From an uncultured Sulfitobacter sp. (GTDB taxonomy: Bacteria > Pseudomonadota > Alphaproteobacteria > Rhodobacterales > Rhodobacteraceae): DNA of 64,000 nucleotides. The stretch's first letter is position 1. Every line of letters starts with the position of its first letter. The stretch is from NCBI GenBank assembly GCA_905182645.1, contig CAJJCJ010000009.1, positions 86,514 to 150,513 on the forward strand, given 5' to 3'. Below, one piece after another: positions 27,254 to 37,788 of the stretch. Both the position numbers and the translations under genes were made by a program. Under the pieces are notes generated by a model that was given only the letters and a program-made list of their open reading frames with translations, searched no databases and was not told the DNA's origin.

Positions 27254-28441
27254 ATGACCACATCATTTTCACATCATATTGAACAGACACTTGCCCAGAT
27301 TAAGGCCGACGGGCTGCATAAAACTGAATGCGAAATTACGTCGCGGCAGTCGGGGCATATCGCTGTTGGTGCGTGGAAAATCGTCAATCTGTGCGCCAAT
27401 AATTATCTGGGACTTGCTGATAATCCTGACCTTATTGCGGCAGCAAAATCCGCGATGGACACCAATGGTTTTGGGATGGCGTCGGTTCGGTTTATCTGTG
27501 GCACGCAGGATATTCACCGCACGCTAGAGCGCCGTTTGGCCGCGTTCCTTGGTCACGATGATACGATTTTGTTTGCTGCCTGCTTTGATGCGAATGGTGG
27601 ATTGTTTGAACCGCTTTTGGGGCCTGAGGACGCGATCATTTCTGACGCGCTTAATCATGCGTCGATCATCGACGGCATCCGTTTGTGCAAGGCAAAACGT
27701 TTTCGGTATGCCAACAGCGATATGGCTGACCTTGAGGCGCAATTGCAGGCTGCGCGTGCGGGTGGTGCCCGGTTTATTATGATTGCAACTGACGGCGTGT
27801 TCAGCATGGACGGGTATTTGGCAAACTTGCCAGAGGTCACGCGGCTGGCGCGCAAATACGACGCGCTGGTGATGGTTGATGACTGCCATGCGACAGGCTT
27901 TATGGGGCCAAAAGGCGCCGGGACCCCAGCGCATTTTGGTGTTGATGTGGATATTGTGACTGGGACGCTTGGAAAAGCGCTTGGTGGCGCAATCGGCGGA
28001 TATATTGCTGGCGATCAGGCGGTTATTGATTTGCTACGCCAGCGTGCGCGCCCCTATTTGTTTTCAAATTCGCTGCCGCCGCTGATTGTGGCTGCAAGCC
28101 TTAAGGCGCTTGATATTGTTGAGGCGGGCGATGATTTGCGCGCGCAACTTTTTGAAAATACCCACTATTGGCGGGCTGGACTTGAGGCGCTTGGTTTCTC
28201 GCTGCTGGCAGGCGAGCATCCGATTGTTCCTGTGATGCTGGGCGAGGCGGAGACCGCGCAGGCCATGTCGGCAGCACTGTTCAAAGAGGGCGTTCTTGCT
28301 AGCGGTTTCTTTTTTCCAGTGGTCCCAAAGGGCCGTGCGCGCATTCGCACGCAGATGAGCGCTGCGTTGACACGCGCTGATCTGGACTTTGCGCTAACCG
28401 CATTTGCGCGCGCCGGTAAATCAGTTGGGGTGTTGTCATGA
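27254..28441 (+). CDS. kbl: Glycine C-acetyltransferase (2-amino-3-ketobutyrate CoA ligase)
   Basis: 395 residues from the ATG at 27254 (GGAGG site). A PLP enzyme of the alpha-oxoamine synthase family: [46 protein letters not shown] and the PLP lysine in GTLGKALGG. It splits 2-amino-3-oxobutyrate with CoA into glycine and acetyl-CoA, the second step of threonine degradation. It overlaps tdh by four bases (ATGA). Confidence 0.96.
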   Translation: MTTSFSHHIEQTLAQIKADGLHKTECEITSRQSGHIAVGAWKIVNLCANNYLGLADNPDLIAAAKSAMDTNGFGMASVRFICGTQDIHRTLERRLAAFLGHDDTILFAACFDANGGLFEPLLGPEDAIISDALNHASIIDGIRLCKAKRFRYANSDMADLEAQLQAARAGGARFIMIATDGVFSMDGYLANLPEVTRLARKYDALVMVDDCHATGFMGPKGAGTPAHFGVDVDIVTGTLGKALGGAIGGYIAGDQAVIDLLRQRARPYLFSNSLPPLIVAASLKALDIVEAGDDLRAQLFENTHYWRAGLEALGFSLLAGEHPIVPVMLGEAETAQAMSAALFKEGVLASGFFFPVVPKGRARIRTQMSAALTRADLDFALTAFARAGKSVGVLS

Positions 28442-29496
28442 GCAATGAAATGAAAGCACTTGTGAAGGCCAAACCTGCTGAGGGGTTGTGGATGCAAACT
28501 GCACCTGTGCCCGAGATTGGGCCAGATGATGTGTTGATCCGCATTTGGAAAACGGGGATTTGCGGCACTGATGTTCACATCTGGAATTGGGATGAATGGG
28601 CGCAGAAAACGGTACCGGTACCGATGATTACCGGCCATGAATTTGCAGGTGAAATCGTTGAGATTGGCCGTGACGTCGAAGGGCTTGTATTGGGTCAGCG
28701 ATGTTCCGGTGAAGGGCATCTGATCGGCAAGAATTCGCGGCAGTCACGGTCGGGGCGGTTTCATCTTGATCCGGCGACGCGTGGGATTGGGGTTAACGAG
28801 CAAGGTGCGTTTGCCGAGTACCTTCGGCTGCCCGCTTTTAATGTCGTGCCGCTTCCTGAAGATATTCCAGATGAGATTGGTGCGATCCTCGACCCGTTGG
28901 GAAATGCGGTGCATACGGCGCTAAGCTTTGATCTGCTCGGCGAGGATGTGTTGATCACAGGCGCAGGCCCGATAGGCATTATGGCTGCCGCCGTCGCGCG
29001 TCATGCGGGTGCGCGCAATGTAGTGATAACGGACGTAAATAACGATCGACTTGCGCTGGCTGAAAAGGTGGCTGATGTGCGCACGGTGAATGTCAGCACG
29101 ACCGATCTGAAGGATGTTCAGGCGTCGCTAAAATTGGCGGAGGGCTTTGATGTTGGCATGGAAATGAGCGGCAATCAGGCTGCATTTGACCAAATGGTTG
29201 GGTCCATGGTCATGGGCGGTCGCATCGCGATGTTGGGTATTCCGCCGGGTAAATCAGCTGTCGATTGGTCAGGCATCGTGTTTAAGGCGCTGACGATCAA
29301 AGGGGTTTACGGTCGTGAGATTTTCGAGACCTGGTACAAGATGATCGCGATGCTTCAGAACGGTCTGGATGTGTCGAAAGTCATCACACATAGCTTTGCC
29401 GCCAGTGACTTTGAAAAAGGCTTTGCTACGATGAAGTCAGGCACGAGTGGCAAGGTGTTACTGGACTGGTCGATGAGAGACGCCGAGTCGGTCTAG
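28438..29496 (+). CDS. tdh: L-threonine 3-dehydrogenase
   Basis: 352 residues of the medium-chain dehydrogenase family. Catalytic zinc ligands Cys42 (GICGTD) and His67-Glu68 (GHEF) are present, as are VHIWNWDEW and the Rossmann glycines [10 protein letters not shown]. The four structural-zinc cysteines of E. coli Tdh are absent: the lobe reads [19 protein letters not shown]. It oxidises threonine to 2-amino-3-oxobutyrate, feeding Kbl. Its TAG stop abuts the convergent hypothetical gene with no gap. Confidence 0.95.
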   Translation: MSNEMKALVKAKPAEGLWMQTAPVPEIGPDDVLIRIWKTGICGTDVHIWNWDEWAQKTVPVPMITGHEFAGEIVEIGRDVEGLVLGQRCSGEGHLIGKNSRQSRSGRFHLDPATRGIGVNEQGAFAEYLRLPAFNVVPLPEDIPDEIGAILDPLGNAVHTALSFDLLGEDVLITGAGPIGIMAAAVARHAGARNVVITDVNNDRLALAEKVADVRTVNVSTTDLKDVQASLKLAEGFDVGMEMSGNQAAFDQMVGSMVMGGRIAMLGIPPGKSAVDWSGIVFKALTIKGVYGREIFETWYKMIAMLQNGLDVSKVITHSFAASDFEKGFATMKSGTSGKVLLDWSMRDAESV

Positions 29497-30303
29497 CTAG
29501 GGTATAATGAAGTCCACGCCCGGCAGTTGTGCGATGAAGGCCACGTCGTTTTCATATATCTGCGACAGTTCTTCAACCATATCGTCGGTCATGACCGGCA
29601 TATCTTCTTCGACTTTGTCGTCTTGCGCGTATTTATCCAAGAAGGCTGCGATGACGCGCCGCTTTTGCATTTCAGTTTTTGGCGAGTGTATCCGCAGGTA
29701 GTTTAAGAACCGGTTCAGGCCTTCATCAGACATGATTGACGCGAGAAGATCAAAGCCACCAGTGATTTTCTGGTCTTGATCCACGCCAGACATCGCCCGC
29801 ATAATTTCTGCCCAGATCATTGGCGTGTCTTCATTGCACGCAGCTGTCAGCGGCGTCATCGGCAACAGCCCTTGGATGCGCCGCACAAGATCAGACCAGC
29901 GGATCTGGGTCGGGTGCAGGCCTTGAAGGTATGCCTTGGGCGTGGCCGCTTTGGATTCGGCGAAGGTGACGGGAAGGAATGTCGCCAGATTGCGCAACGC
30001 CAAGAAAAGCTCAATTTCGTCATCAGGAAATAACTGGTGCAGCGCATGAATTTTTGCTTCGGCCTGCTCATACAAGATGCCGCCGTCAAAAATGCGGTTT
30101 GGTACGCAGATGAAATTGGCGTTCGACATGACAAGCCGCCGCACCGTTCAGGTTCTGGATCGTTTCACGTAGCAATCGCCGGTATTTCCCCGGGCCCGGA
30201 ACCTTAATTCCATTGTCCGCAAAGGCAGATCCATTCTTAAGCAAAGACTTAAGAATTCTGTCGTCGTGGTACAGTTTGCCCCGATATGTAAAGCGATTTG
30301 CAT
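29497..30303 (-). pseudogene. Conserved hypothetical protein, frameshifted in the N-terminal part
   Basis: The main frame (to about 30129-30144) begins RRLVMSNANFICVPNR and runs to the stop at 29497. Upstream, a start at 30303 reads MQIALHIGANCT, then one base is lost and the next frame gives DDRILKSLLKN, GPGKYRRLLRETIQNLNG. These read as the N-terminus of the same protein. Between QNLNG and the main frame there is a further junction, possibly with a small in-gene deletion. The HIGAN start and KYRRLLRET block recall sulfotransferase-like N-termini, but the function is unknown. If the upstream part is not counted, the ORF from 30129 could still be made as a shorter protein. Confidence 0.6.
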
Positions 30304-30392
30304 GGTGCTCTGGCCGTTCTTTTGTTTTGTTGCTGCTATCATAGTCGGATTTCTGGACAGATAAACAGCTTTCCGTTAGGAGCCAGAATGAA

Positions 30393-32048
30393 ATGACTGA
30401 GCAAATTCGTCAGATACGTCGGCCAATAGGCCGTTTATCCCTGCCAAGCCCTTGGTCGTTGGGCGCGTTGGCGATTGCAATCATGGTTTTGATGCCGATT
30501 TTGGCCGTTATCTGGTTTGCGTTGCATCCCACGGATAATATCTGGCCGCACCTGATTGCGACGACCTTGACGCGTTATGTGACCAATACTGCCGTGCTGA
30601 TGATCGGCGTTGGGATCGTTGCCGCGACCGTGGGGACGGGGGCCGCTTGGTTTGTCGTCATGTACAAATTTCCTGGCCGTCAGTGGTTGCAATGGGCGTT
30701 GTTGATGCCGCTGGCAGTGCCTGCTTATGTTGGTGCTTATGCGCTGGTTGATTTCTTTGAATATGCGGGGCCAATTCAGACAGTGTTGCGCGCCACGTTT
30801 GGCTGGACCAATTCCCAAGACTATTGGTTCCCTGCGATCCGCACCCGCGGCGCCGCGATCATTGTGCTGTCGGCTGCACTGTATCCTTATGTGTATATCC
30901 TTGCGCGGGCGGCGTTTCGTGAGCAATCGGGTGCCGGATACGAGGTGGCGCGTGCCTTGGGGGCGGGGCCGTTAGCTCGGTTCTGGCGTGTTGGTTTCCC
31001 ACTGGCCCGCCCTGCGATTGCCGCAGGTGTCGCTGTGGTCATGATGGAAACGGTCAATGATTTTGGCACGGTTGATTATTTCGCTGTGCAAACCCTGACG
31101 ACGGGTATTTTTTCGGTATGGTTGCAAGGTGGCAATCTGGGTGGAGCTGCCCAGTTGGCGAGTTGCGTGCTGACCATTATAATTATTCTGGTTACGCTTG
31201 AAAAACTGTCACGCCGTAAAAGCCGGTTTTTCGCAAGTGCGCGCAACGCGCGTCCGGTGGTGCCTGTGGCATTGTCAGGCGTCCGAGGACTTATGGCGGC
31301 TGTTCTATGTTTGATCCCTGTGTTGATCGGATTTGTATTGCCAGTTGCTGTGTTGGCATCGCACGCGGTTGATGCGACCGAATGGGCCGCCGCCGATTTA
31401 CACATGGCGATCACCCGCACTGTTATTGTTGCTGGACTGGCCGCGATCCTGACCGTTCTTGGTGGCGTATTCATGGTATACGGTGTCCGTTTAAGTGGGC
31501 GGCGATTGCCCGCTTTGCTGATGCCAGTCACCGCGATTGGCTATGCAGCCCCCGGTGCTGTTTTGGCGTTGGGCATTTTGGTGCCATTGGCTGCATTCGA
31601 TAATTGGTTTGCCGACGGTGTGTTGGCGATTACAGGCTACGACCCCGGTTTATTGCTGACCGGCACAGGGGCGGCGTTGGTATTGGCTTACGTCGTCCGG
31701 TTTTTCGCGATAGCCCAAGGCACCGCGGACGCTGCATTGGGCCGCGTGTCGCCTAGCTTGCCAATGGCTGCGCGCTCATTGGGGCGCAGCGCGGGCGGTA
31801 CCTTGCGCGCGGTTCATTTGCCGCTTGTGCGCGCATCAATCGGATCAGCGTTGTTGCTGGTATTTGTGGATGCGGTCAAAGAACTGCCAGCCACGTTGTT
31901 GCTGCGCCCGTTCAATTTTGACACGCTGGCCACACGGGTTCATGCCAAAGCATCTCTCGAAAACATCGCAGAAGCCGCACCAGCCGCGTTGATGATTACG
32001 CTTATCGGCTTGGCCGCTGTCGCACTGCTGGCGCGCGCAAATAGATAA
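30393..32048 (+). CDS. Iron(III)-type ABC transporter permease (FbpB-like, fused two-domain)
   Basis: 551 residues with about twelve transmembrane helices and two binding-protein-dependent permease domains. The EAA loops are YEVARALGAGPLARFWRVGF and MAARSLGRSAGGTLRAVHLP. A double-length permease of this kind is typical of the FbpB/AfuB ferric iron family. No binding protein or ATPase gene is beside it, so the rest of the transporter must be encoded elsewhere. A hairpin with five T residues follows. Confidence 0.9.
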   Translation: MTEQIRQIRRPIGRLSLPSPWSLGALAIAIMVLMPILAVIWFALHPTDNIWPHLIATTLTRYVTNTAVLMIGVGIVAATVGTGAAWFVVMYKFPGRQWLQWALLMPLAVPAYVGAYALVDFFEYAGPIQTVLRATFGWTNSQDYWFPAIRTRGAAIIVLSAALYPYVYILARAAFREQSGAGYEVARALGAGPLARFWRVGFPLARPAIAAGVAVVMMETVNDFGTVDYFAVQTLTTGIFSVWLQGGNLGGAAQLASCVLTIIIILVTLEKLSRRKSRFFASARNARPVVPVALSGVRGLMAAVLCLIPVLIGFVLPVAVLASHAVDATEWAAADLHMAITRTVIVAGLAAILTVLGGVFMVYGVRLSGRRLPALLMPVTAIGYAAPGAVLALGILVPLAAFDNWFADGVLAITGYDPGLLLTGTGAALVLAYVVRFFAIAQGTADAALGRVSPSLPMAARSLGRSAGGTLRAVHLPLVRASIGSALLLVFVDAVKELPATLLLRPFNFDTLATRVHAKASLENIAEAAPAALMITLIGLAAVALLARANR

Positions 32049-32054
32049 GACGCG

Positions 32055-32079
32055 GACCTCGTTATACGTGGTCATTTTT
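32055..32079 (+). terminator. Terminator after the iron permease gene
   Basis: GACCTCG (32055-32061) and CGTGGTC (32067-32073) form a 7-bp stem with one T-T mismatch and a TTATA loop, followed by A and five T residues (32075-32079), seven bases after the stop codon. Confidence 0.6.
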
Positions 32080-32142
32080 GTCAATTTTCCTGTCACCGTT
32101 TCGTCTATTTTGTTGGAGCCTCATTTTTGCGCCATTGTCCGC

Positions 32143-32171
32143 TTGACGGGACAGATTGCCCGACTTAGAAG
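32143..32171 (+). promoter_or_regulatory. Probable promoter of the tRNA-Asp pair
   Basis: TTGACG (32143-32148), a 17-base spacer and TAGAAG (32166-32171), 39 bases before the first tRNA. The -35 is near consensus, the -10 is weak. Confidence 0.4.
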
Positions 32172-32209
32172 CAGCGCACGTTCAGTCGTTTGGCTGAAAT
32201 GGAAGATAC

Positions 32210-32286
32210 GCGGTTGTAGCTCAGTTGGTTAGAGTACCGGCCTGTCACGCCGGGGGTCGCGGGTTCGAGTCCCGTCAACCGCGCCA
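32210..32286 (+). tRNA. tRNA-Asp (GTC), copy 1
   Basis: 77 bases with a perfect acceptor stem (GCGGTTG/CAACCGC), D arm AGCTCAGTTGGTTAGAGT, anticodon stem CCGGC/GCCGG around loop CTGTCAC (anticodon GTC), T arm GGTTCGAGTCC and an encoded 3' CCA (32284-32286). The second, identical copy follows after 34 bases. Confidence 0.98.
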
Positions 32287-32320
32287 TTTTCCATTTTGTC
32301 ACAGACTGCCGTAAAAGTGC

Positions 32321-32397
32321 GCGGTTGTAGCTCAGTTGGTTAGAGTACCGGCCTGTCACGCCGGGGGTCGCGGGTTCGAGTCCCGTCAACCGCGCCA
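32321..32397 (+). tRNA. tRNA-Asp (GTC), copy 2
   Basis: Identical over all 77 bases to the copy at 32210-32286, including the encoded CCA (32395-32397). The 34-base spacer between the copies has no similarity to the upstream flank, and a T-rich stretch (CTTTTTCCC) follows. The two are probably processed from one transcript. Confidence 0.98.
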
Positions 32398-32495
32398 CTT
32401 TTTCCCATATACCTAAACGTTTTGGGGCGCTGCCCCTTGGCCTGAGTGCGAATTCCCCCGGGATATTTGACAACCAAAGAGTCTAGCCAAAGAGC

Positions 32496-33869
32496 CTAGG
32501 AAGTCATTTCGTGCAAAATGCGCGCCCATGATCGGATGCCTTTGTGAAAGCTGCTCAGGTCGTATTTTTCGTTGGGCGAGTGGATCGCGTCGTCGTCTTT
32601 GCCAAACCCGATCAGCATTGCGTCCATGTTTAGGATCGACTTAAAGTACGCTGCAATTGGGATTGATCCGCCGCAGCCCACATAAGCCGCAGCATTTGGC
32701 CATTCATCAGACAGTGCTTTCTTTGCTTGTGCAAAGGCCGGATGTGTTGTGGCCATTTGTCCTGCGCCGCTCGCGCCGTGGTCTTTATAGGTCACGGTGC
32801 AGTCTTCGGGGAGCATGGCGTTGACCATTTTGCGAAAGTTTTCGCGGATTTTAAGCGGGTCCTGTGTGCCGACAAGCCGGAAGCTGATTTTCGCGTGGGC
32901 TTGGGATGGCAGCACGGTTTTGAACCCGTCGCCGGTGTAGCCAGACCACATACCGTTTACTTCGCATGTCGGGCGCGACCAGATCATTTCAAGCGGGCGG
33001 CGGCCCAATTCACCGGCTGGTTTGGAGAGCCCGACTTCATCCAAGAAATGCTCGCCGTCGAATTTTAGGTCGTCCCAGCTTGCTGCCAATTCATTGGAAA
33101 GCTCTGGTACGCCGTCATAGAAGTCTGGCACGGTGATACGACCGTTTTCATCGTGAAGGGCTGCGATGATTTTGGCCAAGACCCGTGCTGGGTTCATAGC
33201 GATGCCGCCGTACATGCCCGAATGCAGGTCAAGCGACGGCCCTTTGATGGTGAGTTCCTCACCCAAAAGTCCGCGCAACTGGGTGATGATCGCGGGCGTG
33301 CTGTCGCCGTAAAGCCCGGTGTCACAGATCAACGCGATGTCGGATGTCAGTTCTGCTGCATTTTCTGCCATGAACGGCGTCAACGACGGCGAGCCTGATT
33401 CCTCTTCGCCCTCGAAAAACAGCGTGATGTTGGCGGGCAGGGTGCCGTGCACCTGTTTCCACGCGCGGCAGGCTTCGACAAAGGTCATTAGCTGGCCTTT
33501 GTCGTCGGATGATCCACGGCCACGGATGACCTTGCCCTTGGCGGTGTCTTCGATTTGTGGGTCGAACGGATCGTTGTCCCACAGGTCCAGCGGATCAACT
33601 GGTTGCACGTCGTAATGCCCGTAAAATAAGATATGTGGCCCTGTCCCGCCGGAGTGCGCGATGACCATTGGATGGCCGGGGGTCGAGCGTTTCGAAGCTT
33701 CAAACCCGATGGATTGCAGGTCCGCCACCAGCCAATCGGCTGCTTTGTCGCAATCGGCGTTATACGCCGGATCGGTGGAGATGGACGGAATGCGCAGCAG
33801 ATCCAGCAGGCGGTCCGTGGCTGCGGGCAGGTTGGTGTCAATTTTTGCGAGGACAGGATCGAGGGTCAT
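32496..33869 (-). CDS. M20-family dipeptidase/metallopeptidase
   Basis: 457 residues. Metal ligands of the M20 fold are visible: His in GHYDVQPVDP, Asp in GRGSSDDKGQ, the Glu pair in EGEEESGS and a C-terminal His in FGKDDDAIHSPNEK. The dimerisation domain lies in the middle. The protein would remove N-terminal residues from dipeptides or deacylate amino acids in the cytoplasm; no signal peptide is present. It is divergent from hemA. Confidence 0.92.
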   Translation of the reverse strand: MTLDPVLAKIDTNLPAATDRLLDLLRIPSISTDPAYNADCDKAADWLVADLQSIGFEASKRSTPGHPMVIAHSGGTGPHILFYGHYDVQPVDPLDLWDNDPFDPQIEDTAKGKVIRGRGSSDDKGQLMTFVEACRAWKQVHGTLPANITLFFEGEEESGSPSLTPFMAENAAELTSDIALICDTGLYGDSTPAIITQLRGLLGEELTIKGPSLDLHSGMYGGIAMNPARVLAKIIAALHDENGRITVPDFYDGVPELSNELAASWDDLKFDGEHFLDEVGLSKPAGELGRRPLEMIWSRPTCEVNGMWSGYTGDGFKTVLPSQAHAKISFRLVGTQDPLKIRENFRKMVNAMLPEDCTVTYKDHGASGAGQMATTHPAFAQAKKALSDEWPNAAAYVGCGGSIPIAAYFKSILNMDAMLIGFGKDDDAIHSPNEKYDLSSFHKGIRSWARILHEMTS

Positions 33870-34038
33870 GGGTCATTTCACCTTTTGAGATAGATCAAAG
33901 TAAGCCTAGCGCGCCTGCGCCATAAGGCCAAGGAGGGGGGGCGACAGATTGTAGCGTATTGCTCGACTGCATTTGGCCCTATATGAGAGTTAGACTAATT
34001 CCAGCGCATGATATTGCGTTTGGCTTGTACGGCAAAGG

Positions 34039-35271
34039 ATGCGGCCCTTGAATTACGATGCGATGCTGAATGATGCGATTGAGAACCTTCATACCGAGGG
34101 CCGGTATCGCACGTTTATTGATATTGAACGTGAGCGCGGCCAGTATCCGCACGCAGTTTGGACCCGTCCGGACGGTGAAAAGCAGCCTGTTACCGTTTGG
34201 TGCGGCAATGATTACCTTGGCATGGGGCAGCATCCGGTTGTTTTGGAAGCAATGCACCAAGCGTTAGACGCCACTGGTGCAGGGTCCGGTGGCACACGCA
34301 ATATTTCTGGCACAACCGTGTATCATAAGCGCCTTGAGGCTGAGCTGGCTGATTTGCATGGCAAACACGCCGCACTTTTGTTCACCAGCGCATATATTGC
34401 CAATGACGCCACGCTATCCACGTTGCCAAAATTGTTTCCAGGTCTGATTATTTATTCTGACGCATTGAACCACGCGTCGATGATCGAAGGTGTCCGCCGC
34501 AACGGCGGTGCCAAGCGTATTTTTCGCCACAACGATCTTGCGCATTTGCGTGAATTACTTGCTGCCGATGATCCGGCTGCACCTAAGCTGATTGCGTTCG
34601 AATCTGTGTATTCGATGGAGGGTGATTTTGGCCCAATTGCCAAGATTTGTGATTTGGCCGACGAATTTGGTGCGCTGACTTATCTGGATGAAGTGCACGC
34701 CGTTGGCATGTACGGCCCACGCGGTGGCGGCATTGCAGAACGTGACGGTCTGATGGACCGGGTTGATATCATCAACGGCACGCTTGCCAAAGCATACGGC
34801 GTGATGGGCGGCTATATTGCGGCATCGCCAATGATGTGTGACGCTATCCGTTCATATGCGCCGGGCTTTATCTTTACCACGTCATTGCCGCCTGCTGTGG
34901 CCGCTGGGGCGGCTGCATCTGTTGCGCATTTGAAAACAGATCACTCCTTGCGCGATGCGCACCAGACCCAAGCATGCATTTTGAAGTTGCGTCTTAAGGG
35001 GCTTGGCCTGCCTGTCATTGATCACGGCAGCCACATCGTTCCGGTGATGGTTGGCGACCCTGTGCATACCCAGAAAATGTCGGATATGTTGTTGTCTGAG
35101 CATGGGATTTATGCCCAGCCGATCAATTTCCCAACCGTTCCGCGCGGGACCGAGCGGTTGCGGTTTACCCCGTCGCCTGTGCATGGTCCTGCCGAGATTA
35201 ATGCGCTGATCGAAGCGCTAGACTCGCTTTGGTCGCATTGTGCGCTGAATCGTGCCGATATGACGGGCTAG
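34039..35271 (+). CDS. hemA: 5-aminolevulinate synthase
   Basis: 410 residues, PLP-dependent alpha-oxoamine synthase condensing glycine and succinyl-CoA, the alphaproteobacterial (Shemin) route to haem and bacteriochlorophyll. Diagnostic: [51 protein letters not shown] and the PLP lysine in [12 protein letters not shown]. The ATG at 34039 is used; a TTG nine bases later (at NYDAML) is an alternative matching many homologues. It shares ancestry with Kbl encoded 7 kb away. Confidence 0.97.
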   Translation: MRPLNYDAMLNDAIENLHTEGRYRTFIDIERERGQYPHAVWTRPDGEKQPVTVWCGNDYLGMGQHPVVLEAMHQALDATGAGSGGTRNISGTTVYHKRLEAELADLHGKHAALLFTSAYIANDATLSTLPKLFPGLIIYSDALNHASMIEGVRRNGGAKRIFRHNDLAHLRELLAADDPAAPKLIAFESVYSMEGDFGPIAKICDLADEFGALTYLDEVHAVGMYGPRGGGIAERDGLMDRVDIINGTLAKAYGVMGGYIAASPMMCDAIRSYAPGFIFTTSLPPAVAAGAAASVAHLKTDHSLRDAHQTQACILKLRLKGLGLPVIDHGSHIVPVMVGDPVHTQKMSDMLLSEHGIYAQPINFPTVPRGTERLRFTPSPVHGPAEINALIEALDSLWSHCALNRADMTG

Positions 35272-35384
35272 TTTTTCCGCATGTGCATTAAAGTTTGCGC
35301 TGTGGTAACAACTTAGGAACGGAAACAGCGTCTAAGATTCGATTCGACTGTTTCTATCGGGCAAAGCAGGCAACAGGACGACCA

Positions 35385-36563
35385 ATGATCGTAAAAGGCT
35401 TCAGACGCGCGAAAGCTGCTGAGGAAGTTGAAACTAAGGGTTTCGACGGTTTTGAGTTGCGTCTTGGTGACCTCATGCGCGGCGAACGTGCAACGATGGG
35501 CAAGAGCCTTTTGGATGTGCAACGTGAGCTGAAAATCAAAGCCGCTTATATCGCAGCTATTGAAAATGCTGATCCATCAGCGTTTGACACGCCAGGTTTT
35601 ATCGCGGGCTATGTCCGGTCGTATGGTCGTTACTTAAGTATGGACCCTGATTGGGCGTTTGATACGTTTTGTCGCGAAAGCGGGTTTGTCACAGCCCACG
35701 GGATGTCTGCGGCGGCATCATCCGCAAAACCTGCGCGCCATGACTTTGGTGCGTCTGGCGTTGGCAAAGATATCTTTTCATCCTCTGCTACCCCGTTTAT
35801 TCCGGCGGGTGAGGCGATGTTGTCGCGTATTGAACCTGGTGCAATTGGATCGGTCGCTGTTCTGATTGCCCTGATCGGTGGTTTGGGTTTTGGCGGGTGG
35901 ACCGTCTTGCAGGAAGTCCAGAAGGTGCAGTTTGCGCCTGTTGAACAGACCCCAGTGGTTGTGTCCGACTTGGACCCGTTGGCCGGTGCTGCAAATGCGA
36001 TTACGCAAACTGATACGCTTGCTCAATTCAACGCACCGTCGCCGGATGCATTGGATCGTTTGTATCGCCCACAGGCGCTTGAAGTGCCTGTGCTGGTTGC
36101 GCGCGATGGTCCGATTTCGACATTGAACCCCGGTCTATTCGGCACGTTAGCCCCAGCACCCGATGTCACGACGTCGGCCGCTGTAGATGACGCTGTGCGT
36201 CGTGCAATTCAAGTGAACGAGGGCCCTGTGCCAGAGGTTCAGTTGGTCGCTGCTCGTCCTGCATGGATCCGTGTCCGTGCGGCTGATGGATCAGTTATTT
36301 TTGAAGGTATCTTGGATGCGGGCGATAAGTTTGCGCTGCCATCCACAGAAGAACCAGCGACCCTGCGCGTCGGCGAAAGTGGTGCAATTTACTTTGCGGT
36401 CAATGGCGCTCACTTTGGTCCTGCTGGTCTAGATGGAACTGTCACGTCCAAGTTGGATCTGTCGGCTGAAAACCTTACCACAACTTATGCTGCCGCAGAT
36501 TTGACCTCTGACCAAGGCTTAGCTGCTGCTGTCAGCCTCGTGGCCGAGATCACTGTCGAATAA
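35385..36563 (+). CDS. RodZ-like helix-turn-helix membrane protein (DUF4115)
   Basis: 392 residues from the ATG at 35385 (AGGA site). N-terminal HTH_25 domain at about residues 25-95 (LRLGDLMRGERATMGKSLLD, then YIAAIENADPSAF and FIAGYVRSYGRYL), a transmembrane helix near 150-170 (IGSVAVLIALIGGLGFGGW) and a periplasmic DUF4115 domain (PAWIRVRAADGSVIFEGIL). This is the layout of RodZ, the MreB-binding cell-shape protein. ispG follows 78 bases downstream, an association seen in many alphaproteobacteria. Confidence 0.88.
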   Translation: MIVKGFRRAKAAEEVETKGFDGFELRLGDLMRGERATMGKSLLDVQRELKIKAAYIAAIENADPSAFDTPGFIAGYVRSYGRYLSMDPDWAFDTFCRESGFVTAHGMSAAASSAKPARHDFGASGVGKDIFSSSATPFIPAGEAMLSRIEPGAIGSVAVLIALIGGLGFGGWTVLQEVQKVQFAPVEQTPVVVSDLDPLAGAANAITQTDTLAQFNAPSPDALDRLYRPQALEVPVLVARDGPISTLNPGLFGTLAPAPDVTTSAAVDDAVRRAIQVNEGPVPEVQLVAARPAWIRVRAADGSVIFEGILDAGDKFALPSTEEPATLRVGESGAIYFAVNGAHFGPAGLDGTVTSKLDLSAENLTTTYAAADLTSDQGLAAAVSLVAEITVE

Positions 36564-36641
36564 ATCGTCCTTTGCTGGTTGTTCCCACCCTGCTGTCTGA
36601 ATAGGTACTGGGTATGATTTTTCCTGCCGAAGGCTGCCGTC

Positions 36642-37751
36642 ATGTCGCTTAATCACATCCGTCCTTGGCGCAATATCGAGCGTCGCAAGTCCCGTCAGAT
36701 CATGGTGGGCAATGTGCCTGTTGGTGGCGATGCGCCGATAACCGTGCAGACGATGACCAACACGCTAACCACGGATGTCAAAGGCACGATTGCGCAAATT
36801 CAGGCAGCGACTGATGCTGGTGCCGATATTGTGCGGGTGTCTGTGCCCGACGAGGCGTCCAGCCGTGCGTTGCGCGAGATTGTTCCTGAGGTTTCGGTGC
36901 CGATCGTCGCTGATATCCATTTCCATTACAAACGTGGGATTGAGGCCGCCGAGGCAGGGGCCGCATGTCTGCGTATCAATCCTGGTAACATCGGCGATGA
37001 GACCCGCGTCAAAGAGGTCATCAAGGCTGCCCGAGACAACAATTGTTCGATCCGCATTGGCGTAAACGCAGGGTCGCTTGAAAAGCATCTGTTGGATAAA
37101 TACGCCGAACCGTGCCCAGCTGCGATGGTCGAAAGCGGGCTGGATCATATCAAAATCCTGCAAGACAATGATTTCCACGAATTCAAGATCAGCTGCAAGG
37201 CGTCGGACGTGTTCATGGCTGCAGCAGCCTATCAACAGTTGGCGGAGGCCACAGACGCCCCCATTCACCTTGGTATCACCGAAGCCGGTGGCCTGATGTC
37301 TGGCACTGTAAAATCGGCGATCGGCATGGGCAATCTGTTGTGGGCGGGCATTGGCGACACAATCCGCGTGTCCCTGTCTGCTGATCCGGTCGAAGAGGTC
37401 AAAATGGGCTTTGAGATATTGAAGTCTTTGGGCCTGCGGCACCGCGGCGTGAATATCATTTCTTGCCCGTCTTGTGCCCGTCAGGGGTTTGACGTGATCA
37501 GGACGGTTGAGACGCTGGAAAAACGCCTTGAGCATATCAAGACGCCTATGTCGTTGTCGATTATTGGCTGTGTGGTCAATGGCCCCGGCGAAGCATTGAT
37601 GACGGACGTCGGCTTTACTGGCGGCGGGGCAGGGTCCGGCATGGTGTATTTGGCCGGCGCACAGTCCCATAAACTTAGCAATGATCAAATGGTCGAGCAT
37701 ATCGTCGAACAGGTCGAACGTCGGGCTGCTGAGATAGATGCAGTTAAGTAA
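36642..37751 (+). CDS. ispG: 4-hydroxy-3-methylbut-2-enyl diphosphate synthase (flavodoxin)
   Basis: 369 residues, the penultimate enzyme of the MEP isoprenoid route. The [4Fe-4S] ligands are Cys275 and Cys278 ([11 protein letters not shown]) and Cys310 ([12 protein letters not shown]), with the fourth ligand Glu in NGPGE as known for the family. N-terminal TIM-barrel motifs include [11 protein letters not shown] and [11 protein letters not shown]. It is probably co-transcribed with the RodZ-like gene. A long open frame on the opposite strand is a shadow. Confidence 0.97.
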   Translation: MSLNHIRPWRNIERRKSRQIMVGNVPVGGDAPITVQTMTNTLTTDVKGTIAQIQAATDAGADIVRVSVPDEASSRALREIVPEVSVPIVADIHFHYKRGIEAAEAGAACLRINPGNIGDETRVKEVIKAARDNNCSIRIGVNAGSLEKHLLDKYAEPCPAAMVESGLDHIKILQDNDFHEFKISCKASDVFMAAAAYQQLAEATDAPIHLGITEAGGLMSGTVKSAIGMGNLLWAGIGDTIRVSLSADPVEEVKMGFEILKSLGLRHRGVNIISCPSCARQGFDVIRTVETLEKRLEHIKTPMSLSIIGCVVNGPGEALMTDVGFTGGGAGSGMVYLAGAQSHKLSNDQMVEHIVEQVERRAAEIDAVK

Positions 37752-37788
37752 GTAGTGGTCTGATTTTCACTGACACCGAGCGATTGTT

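Noticed and set aside
32424..32436. Small GGGGC-GCT-GCCCC hairpin after the tRNA pair
   Set aside because: Stem of five with no T-run on either strand; not a convincing terminator for the tRNAs or the M20 gene.
36765..37700. 311-residue open frame antisense to ispG
   Set aside because: Composition is that of a shadow frame (many His/Arg/Gln), and ispG is clearly the real gene.
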